A program made the position numbers and the translations under genes. The notes under the pieces were generated by a model. That model was not told the DNA's origin. It saw nothing but the letters and a program-made list of their open reading frames with translations, and made no database searches. This document shows, piece after piece, positions 35,701 to 46,636 of a stretch of DNA of 64,000 nt; position 1 is the stretch's first letter, and each line of letters begins with the position of its first letter. The stretch covers positions 5,952,001 to 6,016,000 of the forward strand of contig AP026547.1 of NCBI GenBank assembly GCA_026075535.2, given 5' to 3'. The stretch is from Tricholoma matsutake. Its lineage: Eukaryota; Basidiomycota; Agaricomycetes; Agaricales; Tricholomataceae.

Positions 35701-36736
35701 CCGGGAAAGATTGCTGGCCACGGAGACCGGAGTAGAAAAGCCATCTCAAGGCTTTCTTTGAGTTATCAGTAAATGATTCAAATGTAGCAGAAGCTGCGAC
35801 AGCGACTGCTGAAACAATTCCTTGAGAATGACCTGTGGCTCCGGCAAGGCGGTCACGGAGCTCTCCCGGGGTCAGGCCTGTTACTTTACAGGTGACCAAG
35901 TATTGGACGAATTGCGTGAGACCAATCAAGGGAAAAGATATAGGCACCGAAGCCAGATAAGCAACGGAGGGTCGGGAAGAGGTCCCGTTCAACCACGACA
36001 AGACATCGAGACCATAGGTGAAGTAAGGCGTAGTCTGCTCCTTAGCCGCAAGCGGCATGAGGATGTCAGCGGTGACCGTCGTAATGAAAGAGATGACAAA
36101 GGGTCTATAGATATCATACAACGACTGAAGCTCGTCGAAGTAGACCTCGTTCGTCCCCTGTCCTCCAAACAGCGCATAGACGGAGGCGCTGCCACTATAG
36201 GCGGCGGATAAGAGTGCAGATTGGGGGTTGGTGGGAACAGAAGCATTCTGAGCCTGTAGAGCTGCAACGGCCTGAAAATATGCCGAAAGGACGATCTTTC
36301 GAACTTCCACGTCAAAGTTTGAAGTCAGTGAATGAATATCTTGGGTAGAGAGGTAAGAAGAGGTGAAATGCTTGAGCAAGTTCACTAGAAGAAAAGTGCG
36401 GGCATCGATTGAATGTGATTCCTCGAGCAGTTTCTGGGTGACGAGAGCAATGAACCTGGCCGAAAGCTCTATAGTGGCCTCCGCCTTGTTTTCTAATTGG
36501 GCAGTCGCGTCGACGTTTTCCAGCAGCGATTGTTCATGGGTAAACTCATCCCGAAGGACTTCAGCAGCAATCCATTCATCGGTTTTCGTAGATACAGGTA
36601 TCGAGAGCTACCGAAAGTCAGAACTAAACTTCACAGCAGTTAAGAAAAAACTTACTCTGATTTGACCGAAAGAAAGAATTAATGGACGAGTTGCAATACT
36701 CTGCGCGTGAATGGCAGCACCATTAGGAACCGCCAT
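23778..36736 (-). CDS. FAS: Single-chain fungal type I fatty acid synthase (fused beta-alpha)
   Basis: Twenty-two exons stay in frame for about 3,925 residues, starting [12 protein letters not shown] at 36736 and ending [11 protein letters not shown] at 23778. Domains: acetyltransferase (GHSQG near residue 286); enoyl reductase ([19 protein letters not shown], ~590-1040); dehydratase hot-dog ([17 protein letters not shown], ~1590); malonyl/palmitoyl transferase ([10 protein letters not shown], ~1833); beta-to-alpha joint inside one exon (28575-30203, [11 protein letters not shown] then [11 protein letters not shown]); ACP ([13 protein letters not shown], carrier Ser ~2252, codon 29500-29502); ketoreductase ([11 protein letters not shown], ~2730); ketosynthase (PVGAC with Cys3346, [16 protein letters not shown]); phosphopantetheinyl transferase ([25 protein letters not shown]). 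It makes palmitoyl/stearoyl-CoA in the cytosol as a closed barrel. Yeast splits this into Fas1 and Fas2; fused forms are known in basidiomycetes. The codon of the ketosynthase Cys is interrupted by the intron 25950-26010. Confidence 0.95.
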
Positions 36737-37184
36737 TTTGTCAGGAAATAGAACCACCGGTTTCTGTGGTAGTTGGTAGTGGGAAGGTTCTATGAAGAGG
36801 AACCCAGAGTGAGGGCAACCAAAATTTGTGTAAGTTACTTTATACCTGTCCCTGACCCCAAACGTCGTCCCCAACGGAAATTTGTAGGAGTGGCACGTGA
36901 CCGTACGCGTATCCTATAGTAAGCCCGCGTAAGCAACGGATTTCAAAGTCATTCTCCGCAAATTACTTATCACCTGTCTTGGCATCCATTTCACTCCAGC
37001 TCATCATGAATATTTTACAAAAAGTTATGTGCCACGACGTGCTATGAACATGCAGGGTGTAAGTATAATAACGACCCAGACGATCTTCTAAAATTAATAT
37101 GAGGAGGGGAACCTACCCGGCCCCCCGGGGGGCTCCACGTCCGAGCACTGGGTAAGTTATCTGGAATAGACAGCAACCTTACAT
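36737..37184. promoter_or_regulatory. Upstream region of FAS / 3' flank of GTR2
   Basis: This 448-bp gap holds the FAS promoter and the GTR2 terminator. A CACGTG E-box lies at 36894-36899. In yeast, FAS genes respond to bHLH factors at related E-box-like sites; using this one here is inference. No ORF of interest is seen. Confidence 0.4.
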
Positions 37185-38702
37185 TTATCCCCCCCTGGCC
37201 TCCCTCTCAACTTCGCAAATTTCCTGCACCCCCTCCCTAAAAAATACGACGTTGAATTCAATCAAACCCCTCCGACCGTCATAAATATTTGTGGGCAACA
37301 GCGCCAACAGCGCAAGCTCCGGCGTAATAAGATGATATGTTAACGTGGTGCCGGGTGTTGCTGGATATAGGGATGTAGCGGCACTTGGGTAGAAAAGTTG
37401 CTTCGGGGGTTGATGGATGGTGGAGTTTGGGGGCGCGTTCGCTTCATGTACCATGTGTTCTGTGACAGTTGAGGGGCTTGCCGGTGTCGTAGATAGTGAT
37501 GACACAGATGACGCAGAAGGTGGCGGCGTCGTGGGTAAAGGTCTCCGAGAGTTCACAGCAGCTGATCTGCACAGGTTAACATTAAGGCTCGTTATTATAA
37601 ACGAAGAAAAGGAACTTCACTTGTATAACGTCCCGAAGGAGTTAAGCGTCTGTAGATAATCACAGCAGAGATTATGGGTGGCAGAATCTACTGGTGAGCC
37701 ATCGGTCGCAATGTATAATCTCGATTTCGTGTCGAATAGAAATGCTTTCGCTGACTGCGAGTTCTACGACAACAATTTAGGCCAGATTAGGGTAGCAACG
37801 ATACCTCCCTCACCGCACAAAATACATTAAGCAGATCTTCAAGATAGGGTAGGGTATCGATCAGTTTGTGAAGCACTTTCGAGAACGCCTCATGGAGCGA
37901 ATGATCGTACACAGAAGTCAAATGAAAATTCAATTGCACCTGTTCGTAATCAGGTGATATATCCAACAAGCGATCGGATACTCGCTCATGGATCTGCCGA
38001 AAGTTCTCTGTAAATATTAAGAGATTGAGAATACCAAGTAGGACCACTACTGTTTGTACGTACCAATCTTATCATCCTCTTGTAATTTCTCAGCTTTATG
38101 TACGAATACCTCGAGACTAATATTTGGGTTCTCCTGATAGGCAGCAGCGATAAAGTCTGCAAGCTTCAAGATGGGTTGATTATACAGGTCCTTTATTGCT
38201 TGTCGTCAGCGATAGCAACACCCTGCAGTAACACGACCTACGCGAATATCTATCACAAATATCATTGTTGCAAACTGCGATAGCGGAGCCCCGAGTGTCT
38301 CAACAGTAACATTGCCTGGACAGTCCCAAATTTCGAGGGGAATTATAGTGCTGGCAACGATTAGCGGCTTGAAAGCCCCTGAGAATTGAAGGCCTCGGAC
38401 GTACGCACTCAAACGCGTGTTTCACTATTCGCATAGTTGTCTCGAGATAAAATGTTTGCTTAGGAGATAAGTTGTTGAACAAGACCTGCTGGATTGAAGT
38501 TTTCCCGGCTCTAGAACGTAAATCATAGCATCCCCCAAATGAATGAACGAACATTTTGAACCACTAACCTACGCAAGCCCAGCAAAAGAATCTTTGTCCT
38601 GGGAGCACCACCAGTTGAGCATCTGTCTCCATTCAGCTTTGGACGCTGCGCTATTGGCGTGGTAGTGGATGTTGCTGCATAAGAAGTATGTCCGTTGAGC
38701 AT
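37185..38702 (-). CDS. GTR2: Rag GTPase GTR2 (RagC/D orthologue)
   Basis: Seven exons (38702-38569, 38510-38409, 38350-38242, 38190-38064, 38007-37814, 37763-37621, 37566-37185) give 396 residues. The P-loop is GLRRAGKTS (42-50), split by the first intron. IPLEIWDCPGN is the switch II/G3 region, and VFVHKAEKLQEDDKI carries the H-K-x-(D/E)-like G4 typical of Gtr/Rag. ERVSDRLLDIS...VQLNFHLTSVYDHSLHEAFSKVL and FLFDTKSRLYIATD belong to the C-terminal roadblock-fold domain. Gtr2 pairs with Gtr1 on the vacuole in the EGO complex and signals amino-acid supply to TORC1. A ~100-residue Pro/Ser/Thr-rich tail insertion (SRRPLPTTPPPSASS...) precedes the final conserved strand LTYHLITPELALLALLP. Confidence 0.9.
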
Positions 38703-38752
38703 TTTGCATGTGTCAAGTCAGAACTGAGTTGCTTAAGTAATCTAGTCTACTA

Positions 38753-39168
38753 AGGTAGATCTCATTCAAATCAACTTGATCACGTGAAATGAGTGACATT
38801 CTCCAAATCATAATTTCCATTTGGCTAGACGACACTGTGGCCCCACAGAGATGTTTCAAAATGTCTTACCTAAAGATATGTCACTTCACTTTCTCCAAAA
38901 GTGGTGAGGCTGAGTCGCCATTAGGTTTGCGAGCATTGAATCGGGCTGCTGTGACCATGCTGTCACATCCAGAAGTTCTCGCTTCGAGAAACTTAATGGC
39001 AGCTTCCACAGTCAAGTTTTTCGTATTGTAAATTCATTATCACCTAGAATAGTATGGTTTAAATAACTCTGTGAGAAGGGATTTTTTGAAAATGTGCTGT
39101 TAGGAAACTTCAGCAGAAGTCTGTTGAAATGTCACCCATTTCACGTGATCAAGTTGCGAAATCTACCT
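38753..39168. mobile_element. 416-bp MITE-like inverted-repeat element flanked by TA
   Basis: The ends are AGGTAGAT and ATCTACCT, each bordered by TA (38751-38752, 39169-39170), as a Tc1/mariner-type target duplication would leave. The longer arms match as CAACTTGATCACGTGAAAT followed by (A/G)-less-one GTGACATT: left arm about 38752-38800, right arm about 39128-39170 in reverse complement, with a ~10-nt indel and a single mismatch in the core. The inside (38801-39127) shows no transposase; a 70-residue frame there has no recognisable motif. It lies between the divergent GTR2 and VTC starts. Copies elsewhere in the genome cannot be seen from this window. Confidence 0.65.
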
Positions 39169-39281
39169 TAAATCAGATGATAAGTCGATCAAATCCCCGA
39201 CAGAGCTCCGCCCGGGAACCGGGGAACCGGGCCGTCCACCACAAACACCACAGCGACGGGGTTTCCTCTTCATCGTCCGTC

Positions 39282-42200
39282 ATGAAGTTTGGAACGAAGA
39301 TTCAAGTGCGTTTCTTATCACCTCTACTTCGCAGAGCCTATATAATCTGTTTAGGATTCTCTTTACAATGAATGGCGACCTTTTTATTTAGACTACAGCC
39401 TTTTAAAGCGAATTCTGAAGGTGCTTATTCCAACAATTATTTGCCGCAGAGGGGCCGCTTACATCGATTATAGACCCGCACTACCGGTGATGGATGGACT
39501 ACGCAAGATGAGCAGGAATTCACGGACATGCTTGAAAAGGAACTGGATAAGATTTATGATTTCCAAAAAGCAAAGGTCTGCCTGTCTTATCCGGATTGAT
39601 GTTCTGTACGTCAAGTGAGGCCGTCCATCGATGGATGGTGCAATATTCCTCCTTTTCTCGTTGGCGATTACGCTCTGTGCTGCATATTCTGAATCCTAAA
39701 TTTTTCATCAGACTTCGGAACTCGCTCGACGAATTAGGGAGGCAGAGAAAGATGTCAAACGCCTTGTCGCCGAAGAGCGCAACAATGAAGAATTTGAAGA
39801 TCAACTGGAACCCGCTGAGGACCCGGAAAACCAACAGGATGAAAGCTATCCTCATGACGATGGCTCGGATGATGGCCTCACAGACGACGGAGGTGGCTCT
39901 GACGAGTCCTTCGATGCGCTGGAAGATCGCTTTCATAGGCTCGAAGAGGAGGTTGCAATCCTGGTCGCCGACGTCCACGATCTCGCACTTCACACAAAGC
40001 TCAATATTACTGGATTCATGAAAATTCTCAAGGTAATGTTTTCGAATACATCCACTACTCCTCGTTGAAACCCTTTTTCTCTTCCTTCTATTCTGAAGAA
40101 ACACGACGTAAGGAGCAATTTCATCATATCATGTTGAATTTTGGCTCCTATCTCATGTAGAAACAAACCGGCATCCCCCTGAAATCTACATTCGCTCAAA
40201 ATTATCTTGAGAAGAGGCCTTTCTATAAATATAACTGGGATGCATTGATTGTCAAACTATCCAAATTGTATGAACTTGTGCGGACACGGGGGAACCCTGT
40301 GGTAGGCGATTCTAGTGCAGGTGGTAATCAAAGTGCCTTTGTCAGACAAACAACAAAATATTGGGTGCGTACGCACTGGTGTATTATTGACACTGGCCTC
40401 TCAACTTAAGCCTGTGTAGGTACACCCCGACAATCTCATTCCGCTCAAACTGGCAATTCTCCGAAATTTGCCTGTGCTGGGTAAAGTGCCTCAGCTTTGC
40501 TTCATTTTCCCATTCTCATTATCACCTGTAGTTTTTAATGCTGAAAAAGAATTTGATCCAAAAGATTCTGGTCCGTGTAGTGGTCGTTCTTCGTCATCAG
40601 CTCTGACGTCTTGTAAAGCTATCACATCTATATATTTTGACAACGAGGGCCTTGAACTATACCTTGGTCGTCTTGAAAAAACCGAAGGAGCTGAAGCTAT
40701 TCGTTTAAGGTGGTATGGTGATACCGATGCGAAGACCGTTTGTAAAATCCTTGTTTGACTTTACGGTGATCCTCATCGCAGCCGTAGATGTTTGTCGAGC
40801 GTAAAACTCATCGCGAAGATTGGACTGGCGAAAAGTCTGTCAAGGCGCGATTTCCCATAAAGGAGCATCTGGTCAATGCCTTCCTTAAAGGGGAATATAT
40901 CATGGATGCCGAGTTTCAACAGCTTGTGAAGAAAGGGAGAAAGACGCAACAGGAGGTTGACTCCATGATTCAGCTAGCGAACGAAGTGCAGTATTCAATA
41001 CTAACGAGGAAACTCAAACCTGGTAATACACACTCTTTTGTTTCTTCCTTCGTCGTTCATCACGAGAATTCTCAGTCATGCGGTCTTTCTACAATCGTAC
41101 CGCATTCCAGCTACCAGGGGATGCTCGTGTCCGTATCTCCCTGGACACCGAGCTCTCGCTTATTCGAGAAGACAATTGGGATGGACGCATTCGCGCGGGC
41201 GAAAATTGGCGTCGAACGGACATTGGAACTGATTATCCCTTCGACCAGATTCCCGCAGATGACAAAGAGCTGTTCCAGTAAGCAAAATTCTCCTTATTAA
41301 ACGCTCCTCTCACTATTATGCTTTAGGCACGGGATCCTAGAAGTAAAACTTCAAACACAATTTGGACAAGAACCCCCTAAATGGGTCACCGATCTCGTTC
41401 AGTCTCACCTAGTGGAGGCAGTTCCAAAATTCAGGTAGGCAGATTGCAAGATTTCTCAATCGGCCTATTTTAACTTTCCTTGTAGCAAGTTCATTCATGG
41501 ATGTGCAACGTTACTGCCCAATCGTGCAGATTTGATCCCGTTCTGGCTTCCACAGAGTATGTCTATCTTAAGCTGTGAATGCCTGTCTGACACGTTCATT
41601 ACAGTGGATACGGACATCTTGAAGCCTGATACAGGATATTTGACTATTATAGAGCGTCCTGCTCAGTCGACTCCGGGTCTTTCCTCGAAAAGCCCAACAG
41701 AGCACCAGCGGTCTTCTGGGTCTCGTTCGCCGGCTTTTGCGATAGACTACACAGAGCCTGTTTCTGAGGGTGAGGAAGACGAGATTCTGAATGACCCAGC
41801 CAGAGATGAGGATAAACGAATAGGCGTCAGTGGTGAGGACGTGAAGGCCGCTATCGCCCACAGGGAGCAGATGTTGAAGGAAAGAAGGGTATCCAATGTC
41901 CATGGAGAGACGTCTGCCCTTGACGATGGGGGCATGGTTTACTTGAAGCAGCAGAGGGCGTCTGATGGAAGTCATACCAAGCCCAGGACGTTATCAATTG
42001 ACCCCTTGGCATTGTCATCCAAGTTCGACGAAACCTTGAAAAATCGTTTACGCGGAGAGCAAGAGGCGAGGAGCAGGGAGAGAGTGCAAGCTAATGTGGA
42101 CAGGGCTGTCGCTGAAGACGACGAGGGAGAGCCAGATGAGGAGGTTTTAGGGGACGACCGCATTTTGTCAAGAGATTGGGCTGCTCCTGCTGGGAAAAGA

Positions 42201-42596
42201 ATCGCGATACCAGTCCGAATTGAACCCAAAGTTTATTTTGCAGCAGAGAGAACGTTCCTTGTAAGTGCTTTTAAAAAAAGGAAGACCTTACAAACTTCTG
42301 AACATCTACAGCATTGGCTGAATAATGCAGTTTTCATCGGAACAATCGCCACAACACTCCTCAACTTTGTGCCTGCTGACGATTCTCGGGGCTTGATTAG
42401 CGCTGCATTCTTTACCTTTGCAGCCCTTCTAGCCATTGCTTACTCCATAGGAATTTTTGTCTATCGCACCTACAGGTTACGCGAACGACGTGCAGAAGGA
42501 CTGTACTATGACAAGTATGGTCCCAGTGTGTTATGCTTTGTTCTGTTCCTGGCTATGGCCACGAACATCGGGTTACGGGTCTCGGAGATGGTGTGA
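39282..42596 (+). CDS. VTC4: VTC polyphosphate polymerase subunit (SPX-VTC-DUF202), Vtc4-like
   Basis: Fourteen exons (39282-39305, 39355-39420, 39474-39575, 39712-40032, 40099-40107, 40161-40364, 40420-40480, 40532-40737, 40788-41022, 41076-41277, 41327-41434, 41486-41556, 41605-42260, 42312-42596) give 849 residues. The SPX domain is at 1-~190: [20 protein letters not shown], and [17 protein letters not shown], which provides basic inositol-phosphate-binding residues. The tunnel-fold catalytic domain (about 240-570) has IRLRWYG and [11 protein letters not shown] (Arg336, Lys337), SILTRKLKP and [20 protein letters not shown]. An acidic linker precedes a DUF202 membrane domain with about three helices (760-849). 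VTC makes polyphosphate from ATP in the vacuole membrane under SPX/PP-InsP control. Choice of Vtc4 over Vtc2/3 is likely but not proved. Exon 5 is 9 nt (K-H-D). Confidence 0.85.
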
Positions 42597-43269
42597 AAGG
42601 CTTTATATTTGGAGCACTCGTCTATGTTCTTTTCCTGCCACATTTGAGCCCACTTGAGCCGTTTGTGGGAGGCTGACATAGCATGTTATTGTTTCAACAT
42701 TATTATCAGTTTCACCTGCAACACGACGTGATTAAGTAGCATATGGTGTGTTACCTTTTGTGGAGTCCCCAATCATGAAGTTGACAGTGTCAAGATGGCG
42801 CCACGATCGGCATGTTAGACAAGCCGGCTACGGGCGACTTCCATTGTTTCAATTTATGCTGTACAAGTGACTGATGATAATTGACGGTTGCTGATTGATT
42901 TTGTACAGGTGGCATTCGTCACGGTCATACTGGCATCAGTGTAATAGTTCCTAATACTGTAGCTCAGCTTCCATGAATACTTACTCTGGTTCTCAGGTAT
43001 CGCGGGTGCTCATCTTGTTTCAAAGTAGCCAGCGCACTCCAATAAACCAGATGAGGTGGTGGATAGCGATCCAGAGCCGAAAAGCAACAGAAAAAACAGA
43101 TGCTTTCTCGTTCCAAAGAAGATATGGAGGCGTATATGATGCTTTTCGTCGGAATCCACGCCGACACGCTAACGTGGCATGAGTGGGCTAAGTGAAAATC
43201 AGTCGAGGGTGTGGGAGAACCGCCGGAAGGTCATAGAAGAGGAAAAATAATTGATCGTATATAATCTAT

Positions 43270-43303
43270 CTATCAAAGATTTGAGCGCTCATAGCTTTGA
43301 TAG
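43270..43303. repeat. 34-bp interrupted palindrome
   Basis: CTATCAAAG (43270-43278) pairs with CTTTGATAG (43295-43303), and the 10-base centre TGAGCGCTCA (43282-43291) is itself a perfect palindrome. It may be a regulator site or a cruciform-prone element. No copy was seen elsewhere in the window. Confidence 0.6.
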
Positions 43304-43723
43304 TGTGACCATCCATCAAACGCGCGCGTCCTATCACGAGACTGCCCAGAACTAATCACGTGCTCAGAACTAACCTATGCCCCCTGCAATACCTATTACC
43401 CTGCCACAATCGGGTACAAGCCATGATAGATTAATGAGTTAAGAAGACAATCTTTCATGGATGTATGGACGTTGTGGTGGTAAGGACTTGGAAGTATGGC
43501 ACTTGTATGGAAACGACGCCTGTCGTCCCGATATGGAAACCACATTATTTCCCGGTACGACCGGTATAAACTTGACAACCACCCACAGACAGGCTCAAAA
43601 TATTTCTCTCCTGACCTCCTCCTCTCCCATCTCGTTTGTTCAGCTATCTCTCCCTTTTTATGTGCATCTCAACTTCATTACATTCCCTCCTTCCTTTACC
43701 TGCAGATATACTTTCAAAACACA

Positions 43724-43908
43724 ATGGATCGGCAAATGTCTGTTGTCATTACTGTTTCGTCGACAACGAATCACTACTATGCAATTCAGCATACTATCGA
43801 AAGCTTTCACGGAGTTGACTCAATGTGAAGAAAACTAGTTCACTTCCTCTTTTGCTGGATTATAGAGGTATTCCTTGATCGGTGACTTGTAGGTGTGCGC
43901 CCGTGTAG
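43724..43908 (+). CDS. Speculative 38-residue peptide with CaaX-like end
   Basis: An ATG at 43724, 3' of a TATA box (43563) and a CT-rich leader, begins MDRQMSVVITVSSTTN. Read straight it stops at 43828. If the GTGAAG at 43825 is a donor and TTGTAG (ending 43892) an acceptor (68 nt), the frame instead ends S-M-C-A-P-V-stop. Length and a C-a-a-X-like end recall farnesylated pheromone precursors of basidiomycetes, but proline at the third box position is atypical, and no receptor gene is nearby. Treat as a weak prediction. Confidence 0.2.
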
Positions 43909-44159
43909 CCAGACTTGGACTCTTTCAAGCCCTGTCTAACGCGTGTCCAAGTCATGGCATATGGCTTCAGCGCCCATCCGCGCCCAACCTTTCACTCTTC
44001 GTGAGTAAATCTTCTGTGAATAATGTTATTATATTCTTGAATAAATATTTGATCGACTACAGTGTATAGCAATGCTGGTGCAATTATTCTCCAAGTAGCA
44101 GGATATAATAGGGGGAAGACAGTTATAGGTGTGTCTTCTAATTAATAAACTGTTATGGA

Positions 44160-46636
44160 TCAGACCAGGAGCAAATGCAATCCCCGTTCTTGGACGATAT
44201 CGCGCAGTTCAACAGCGCTGCTGCTAATATCACGTTTTTGCCATATCGCCTCCATTACAAGGCGAACCTGCAACGGATTTCCAACGCCGCCGTCGAGGAG
44301 CGTTAGTCGTCCTTTGCAGAAATCTCGGTGAGCAGCGCTATCTGTCATAGACCCCGCAAGACAGATCGGAAATACCAATGCATGGTCCATTTCCGACGAT
44401 GATAGCTGACTCAACAGACGAACAATTGTATCCACAGACTCGCTGATCTCTGCAACTCCTAATCGAACTGGTCAATAATCGTGACATAAGTCGGCTGCAA
44501 GGTACGCACCAGGCACTGCGTTGTTAAGAACAGTTTGAAGGTACAACATAGCAGACTCCCGAAAAATGCGGCAGATTTGTCGCAGCACGTTGTCGCTCGG
44601 AAACGGGGGCACTCCTGGCTCTGTAACAGCTAATGTTTGCTGCACAAGATTTAGATGCAGTGGAGTCTGATCCACATCATCACAAGGAAGATCTACTTGA
44701 TTTTTACACATTCGCTGTTCGATATCGTCACCCCGTCTAACGAGTTCCCTGACGCTTAACGTTCCACAGCGCTGCTCTGTGACCTTCCAGTGACTTAGTG
44801 CGGTGATCTCTGCGATGGCCAGCATTGCTTCGTCAGGACATCCTGTCAGGACATCCATTCGTAGTGTATTGGTGATATTGGCGTCCTCGGTAGAAGGCCA
44901 ATACCCTTCTCGCTCCCCGAACAAACGCTTCAGGAGCTTGAGGAACCTAGGAGGTCGTGTTAGAGTTATACATGAGAAAGTATCTAGCCACTGCGCACGA
45001 ATCAGGACACCTTCAGGCAGAATTCGTGGTACAACTCACCAAGGTGGCTTTGACTACTAGTTGCGCTGTTGGACCCATGGCACGAAGCATTACTATGGGA
45101 TCTTCACTGGCGGGCAGGCCGGTTTGGACAAGCCATTCTGAAACGACCGAGAATGCAGGCTGCCAATCTTTTGTTCCTCCGGCTAATTGGGTGAAGCTCA
45201 CAAGGTGGAGGGCAGCAATGGCGTCACTTTCACTATACCTTCCTTGCATCTGTTTTCCGGCATCTAACCGGAAAAATGCTTCGTTGTGGAAGTAGGCTGC
45301 GTTGGAATGCTCCGGATGCGGATCGGGTGCTTCTAGACCCCGCGCGACACGCATCCGTGTGAAGTGAAGGCTAGCTAACGCACATACTGCATGGGACACT
45401 GCGCCTCGCGGTTCTTGGGCGATCAACTACTTCAGGCGATCAGCATCGCAGTCAATGCACGACAGATGATGGACTTGCCGAATAGGTGGCGTTAGTAAAC
45501 GTATTACCCGCAAAAAAGTTCTGCGCCTTGCGAACATGCTCAAAATAGTAAATAACATGGTCTCCGTGGACATTATTCTGGCCTGGTATCAAAGAGATTG
45601 AAGGCTGTGGGGAGGGTGGTCTAACATCGAACCCGAATCCTCCGATGTCTTCCCCGAGTTGAGAAAAACCAAGATCCAACGAATCCGCCAGAGGTGGCAA
45701 GGACGATAAAGATGCTACGGATTGGGGCTGCTGGTGCTGATACAGTGGTGGATGAAGATCCAAAGCGTTCATGGCTGGATCAGGAAATAATGTATCAGAG
45801 ATGTGATGAAAGCCCGAGTTCGATGCTCCTGGGAGTTACGATGTCAGTCAGGGAGCAAGCATAGCAAAATGCCGATTTACCGGGCATGCCGGGCATCATG
45901 TTATGATGTCGGTGATGCTGTTCTTGTGATGTATCGAAGTACCGATATAGATCTGGGTGGTCGAAGGGAAGGGCGGATGTTGAAGTGATGTCGGAAGGGG
46001 AGGACTGATGATAGGTTTGTGTCGAGATTTGCGACGAGAGCTGCGGCACCGCTGTTGGATGTGTTTGCGATGAGCGAGGCTGTCCACGGATAAGCCCTGC
46101 ACGGGTAAGTTGTGCCTTGATGTTAGCCTTGTAGGCCTCGACGGCTTGTTTGTCCTGGAGCAGAAAATATGAGAAGGCGGTGGAATTGGTCTCGAGGCGA
46201 CTTACTCGCATCCATTCCGGACGCTTTGGCCCCCAGCCTAAACAATCAATCGTGAGACGTTTACAGGTGCGGCATGAATCGCCTTCCCGTTGTTCGTCGC
46301 ATTTCTAAGGTGAAGTATTGTCAGACACGACAACGAAAGCACGATATCATGAAAACAAACTTTTCGGCGCAATCGACACGTCCTGAACAACACAATCAAG
46401 ATAAAGAATTTGAAAATACATAGTGCACTTGGAGCTCACCAGCACCCGCCTTTACTGGCGGAAGGAACGCGAGGTATGTCTATTTGGTGTCGGTTTGGAG
46501 TTCCGCGACCACTTCTAGAAGGTGAGTCGCTATCTTCGGGAGTGGGAACCATGGTCGAAGGCGCAGGAGATACGTTTGAAGATGCTGCGGAGGAATGGCT
46601 TCCAGTAGGTGAAGCGTTAGGGCTCTTGTAGGCCAT
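44160..46636 (-). CDS. Zn(II)2Cys6 transcription factor with fungal-specific regulatory domain (copy 1)
   Basis: Eight exons (46636-46440, 46382-46361, 46304-46206, 46154-45881, 45828-45479, 45426-45040, 44990-44510, 44458-44160) give 702 residues. A Ser/Pro-rich N-terminus leads into the binuclear cluster: Cys 65, 68, 75, 84, 87, 94 with spacing 2-6-8-2-6 (CWTCRLRRKKCDEQ...CRTCKRLTIDC), then LGWGPKRPEWMR and a dimerisation-like helix. The rest matches the fungal-trans-2 type: YYFEHVRKAQNFFAGNTF, QEPRGAVSHAVCALASLHFTR, DAIAALHLVSF, KATLWLDTFSCITL, PRFLKLLKRLFG. It would act in the nucleus; targets unknown. The cluster is broken by two introns around a 22-nt exon. The intron 45427-45478 begins GCAAGT, a clear GC-AG intron. 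A close paralogue lies just upstream. Confidence 0.87.

Larger units (their letters stand above)
42597..44159. other. 1.56-kb region without a confident gene
   Basis: It lies between the 3' ends of VTC4 and the first Zn2Cys6 regulator. It contains a hairpin at 43270-43303, a TATAAA at about 43563-43568 followed by a pyrimidine-rich leader, and a possible short peptide gene (43724-43908). No conserved domain was found in any frame. Confidence 0.5.

Noticed and set aside
23778..36736. FAS and neighbours as a secondary-metabolite cluster
   Set aside because: The synthase has the full primary-metabolism fungal FAS domain set ending in its own PPT domain, and the neighbours are housekeeping genes.
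38789..39031. 80-codon frame inside the MITE-like element as a transposase
   Set aside because: No DDE or helix-turn-helix feature, and too short for any transposase.
41568..41975. 135-codon minus-strand frame over VTC4
   Set aside because: Antisense shadow of the acidic linker exon of VTC4.
42973..43182. Overlapping ~69-codon frames on both strands after VTC4
   Set aside because: No composition bias, motif or start context; length expected by chance.
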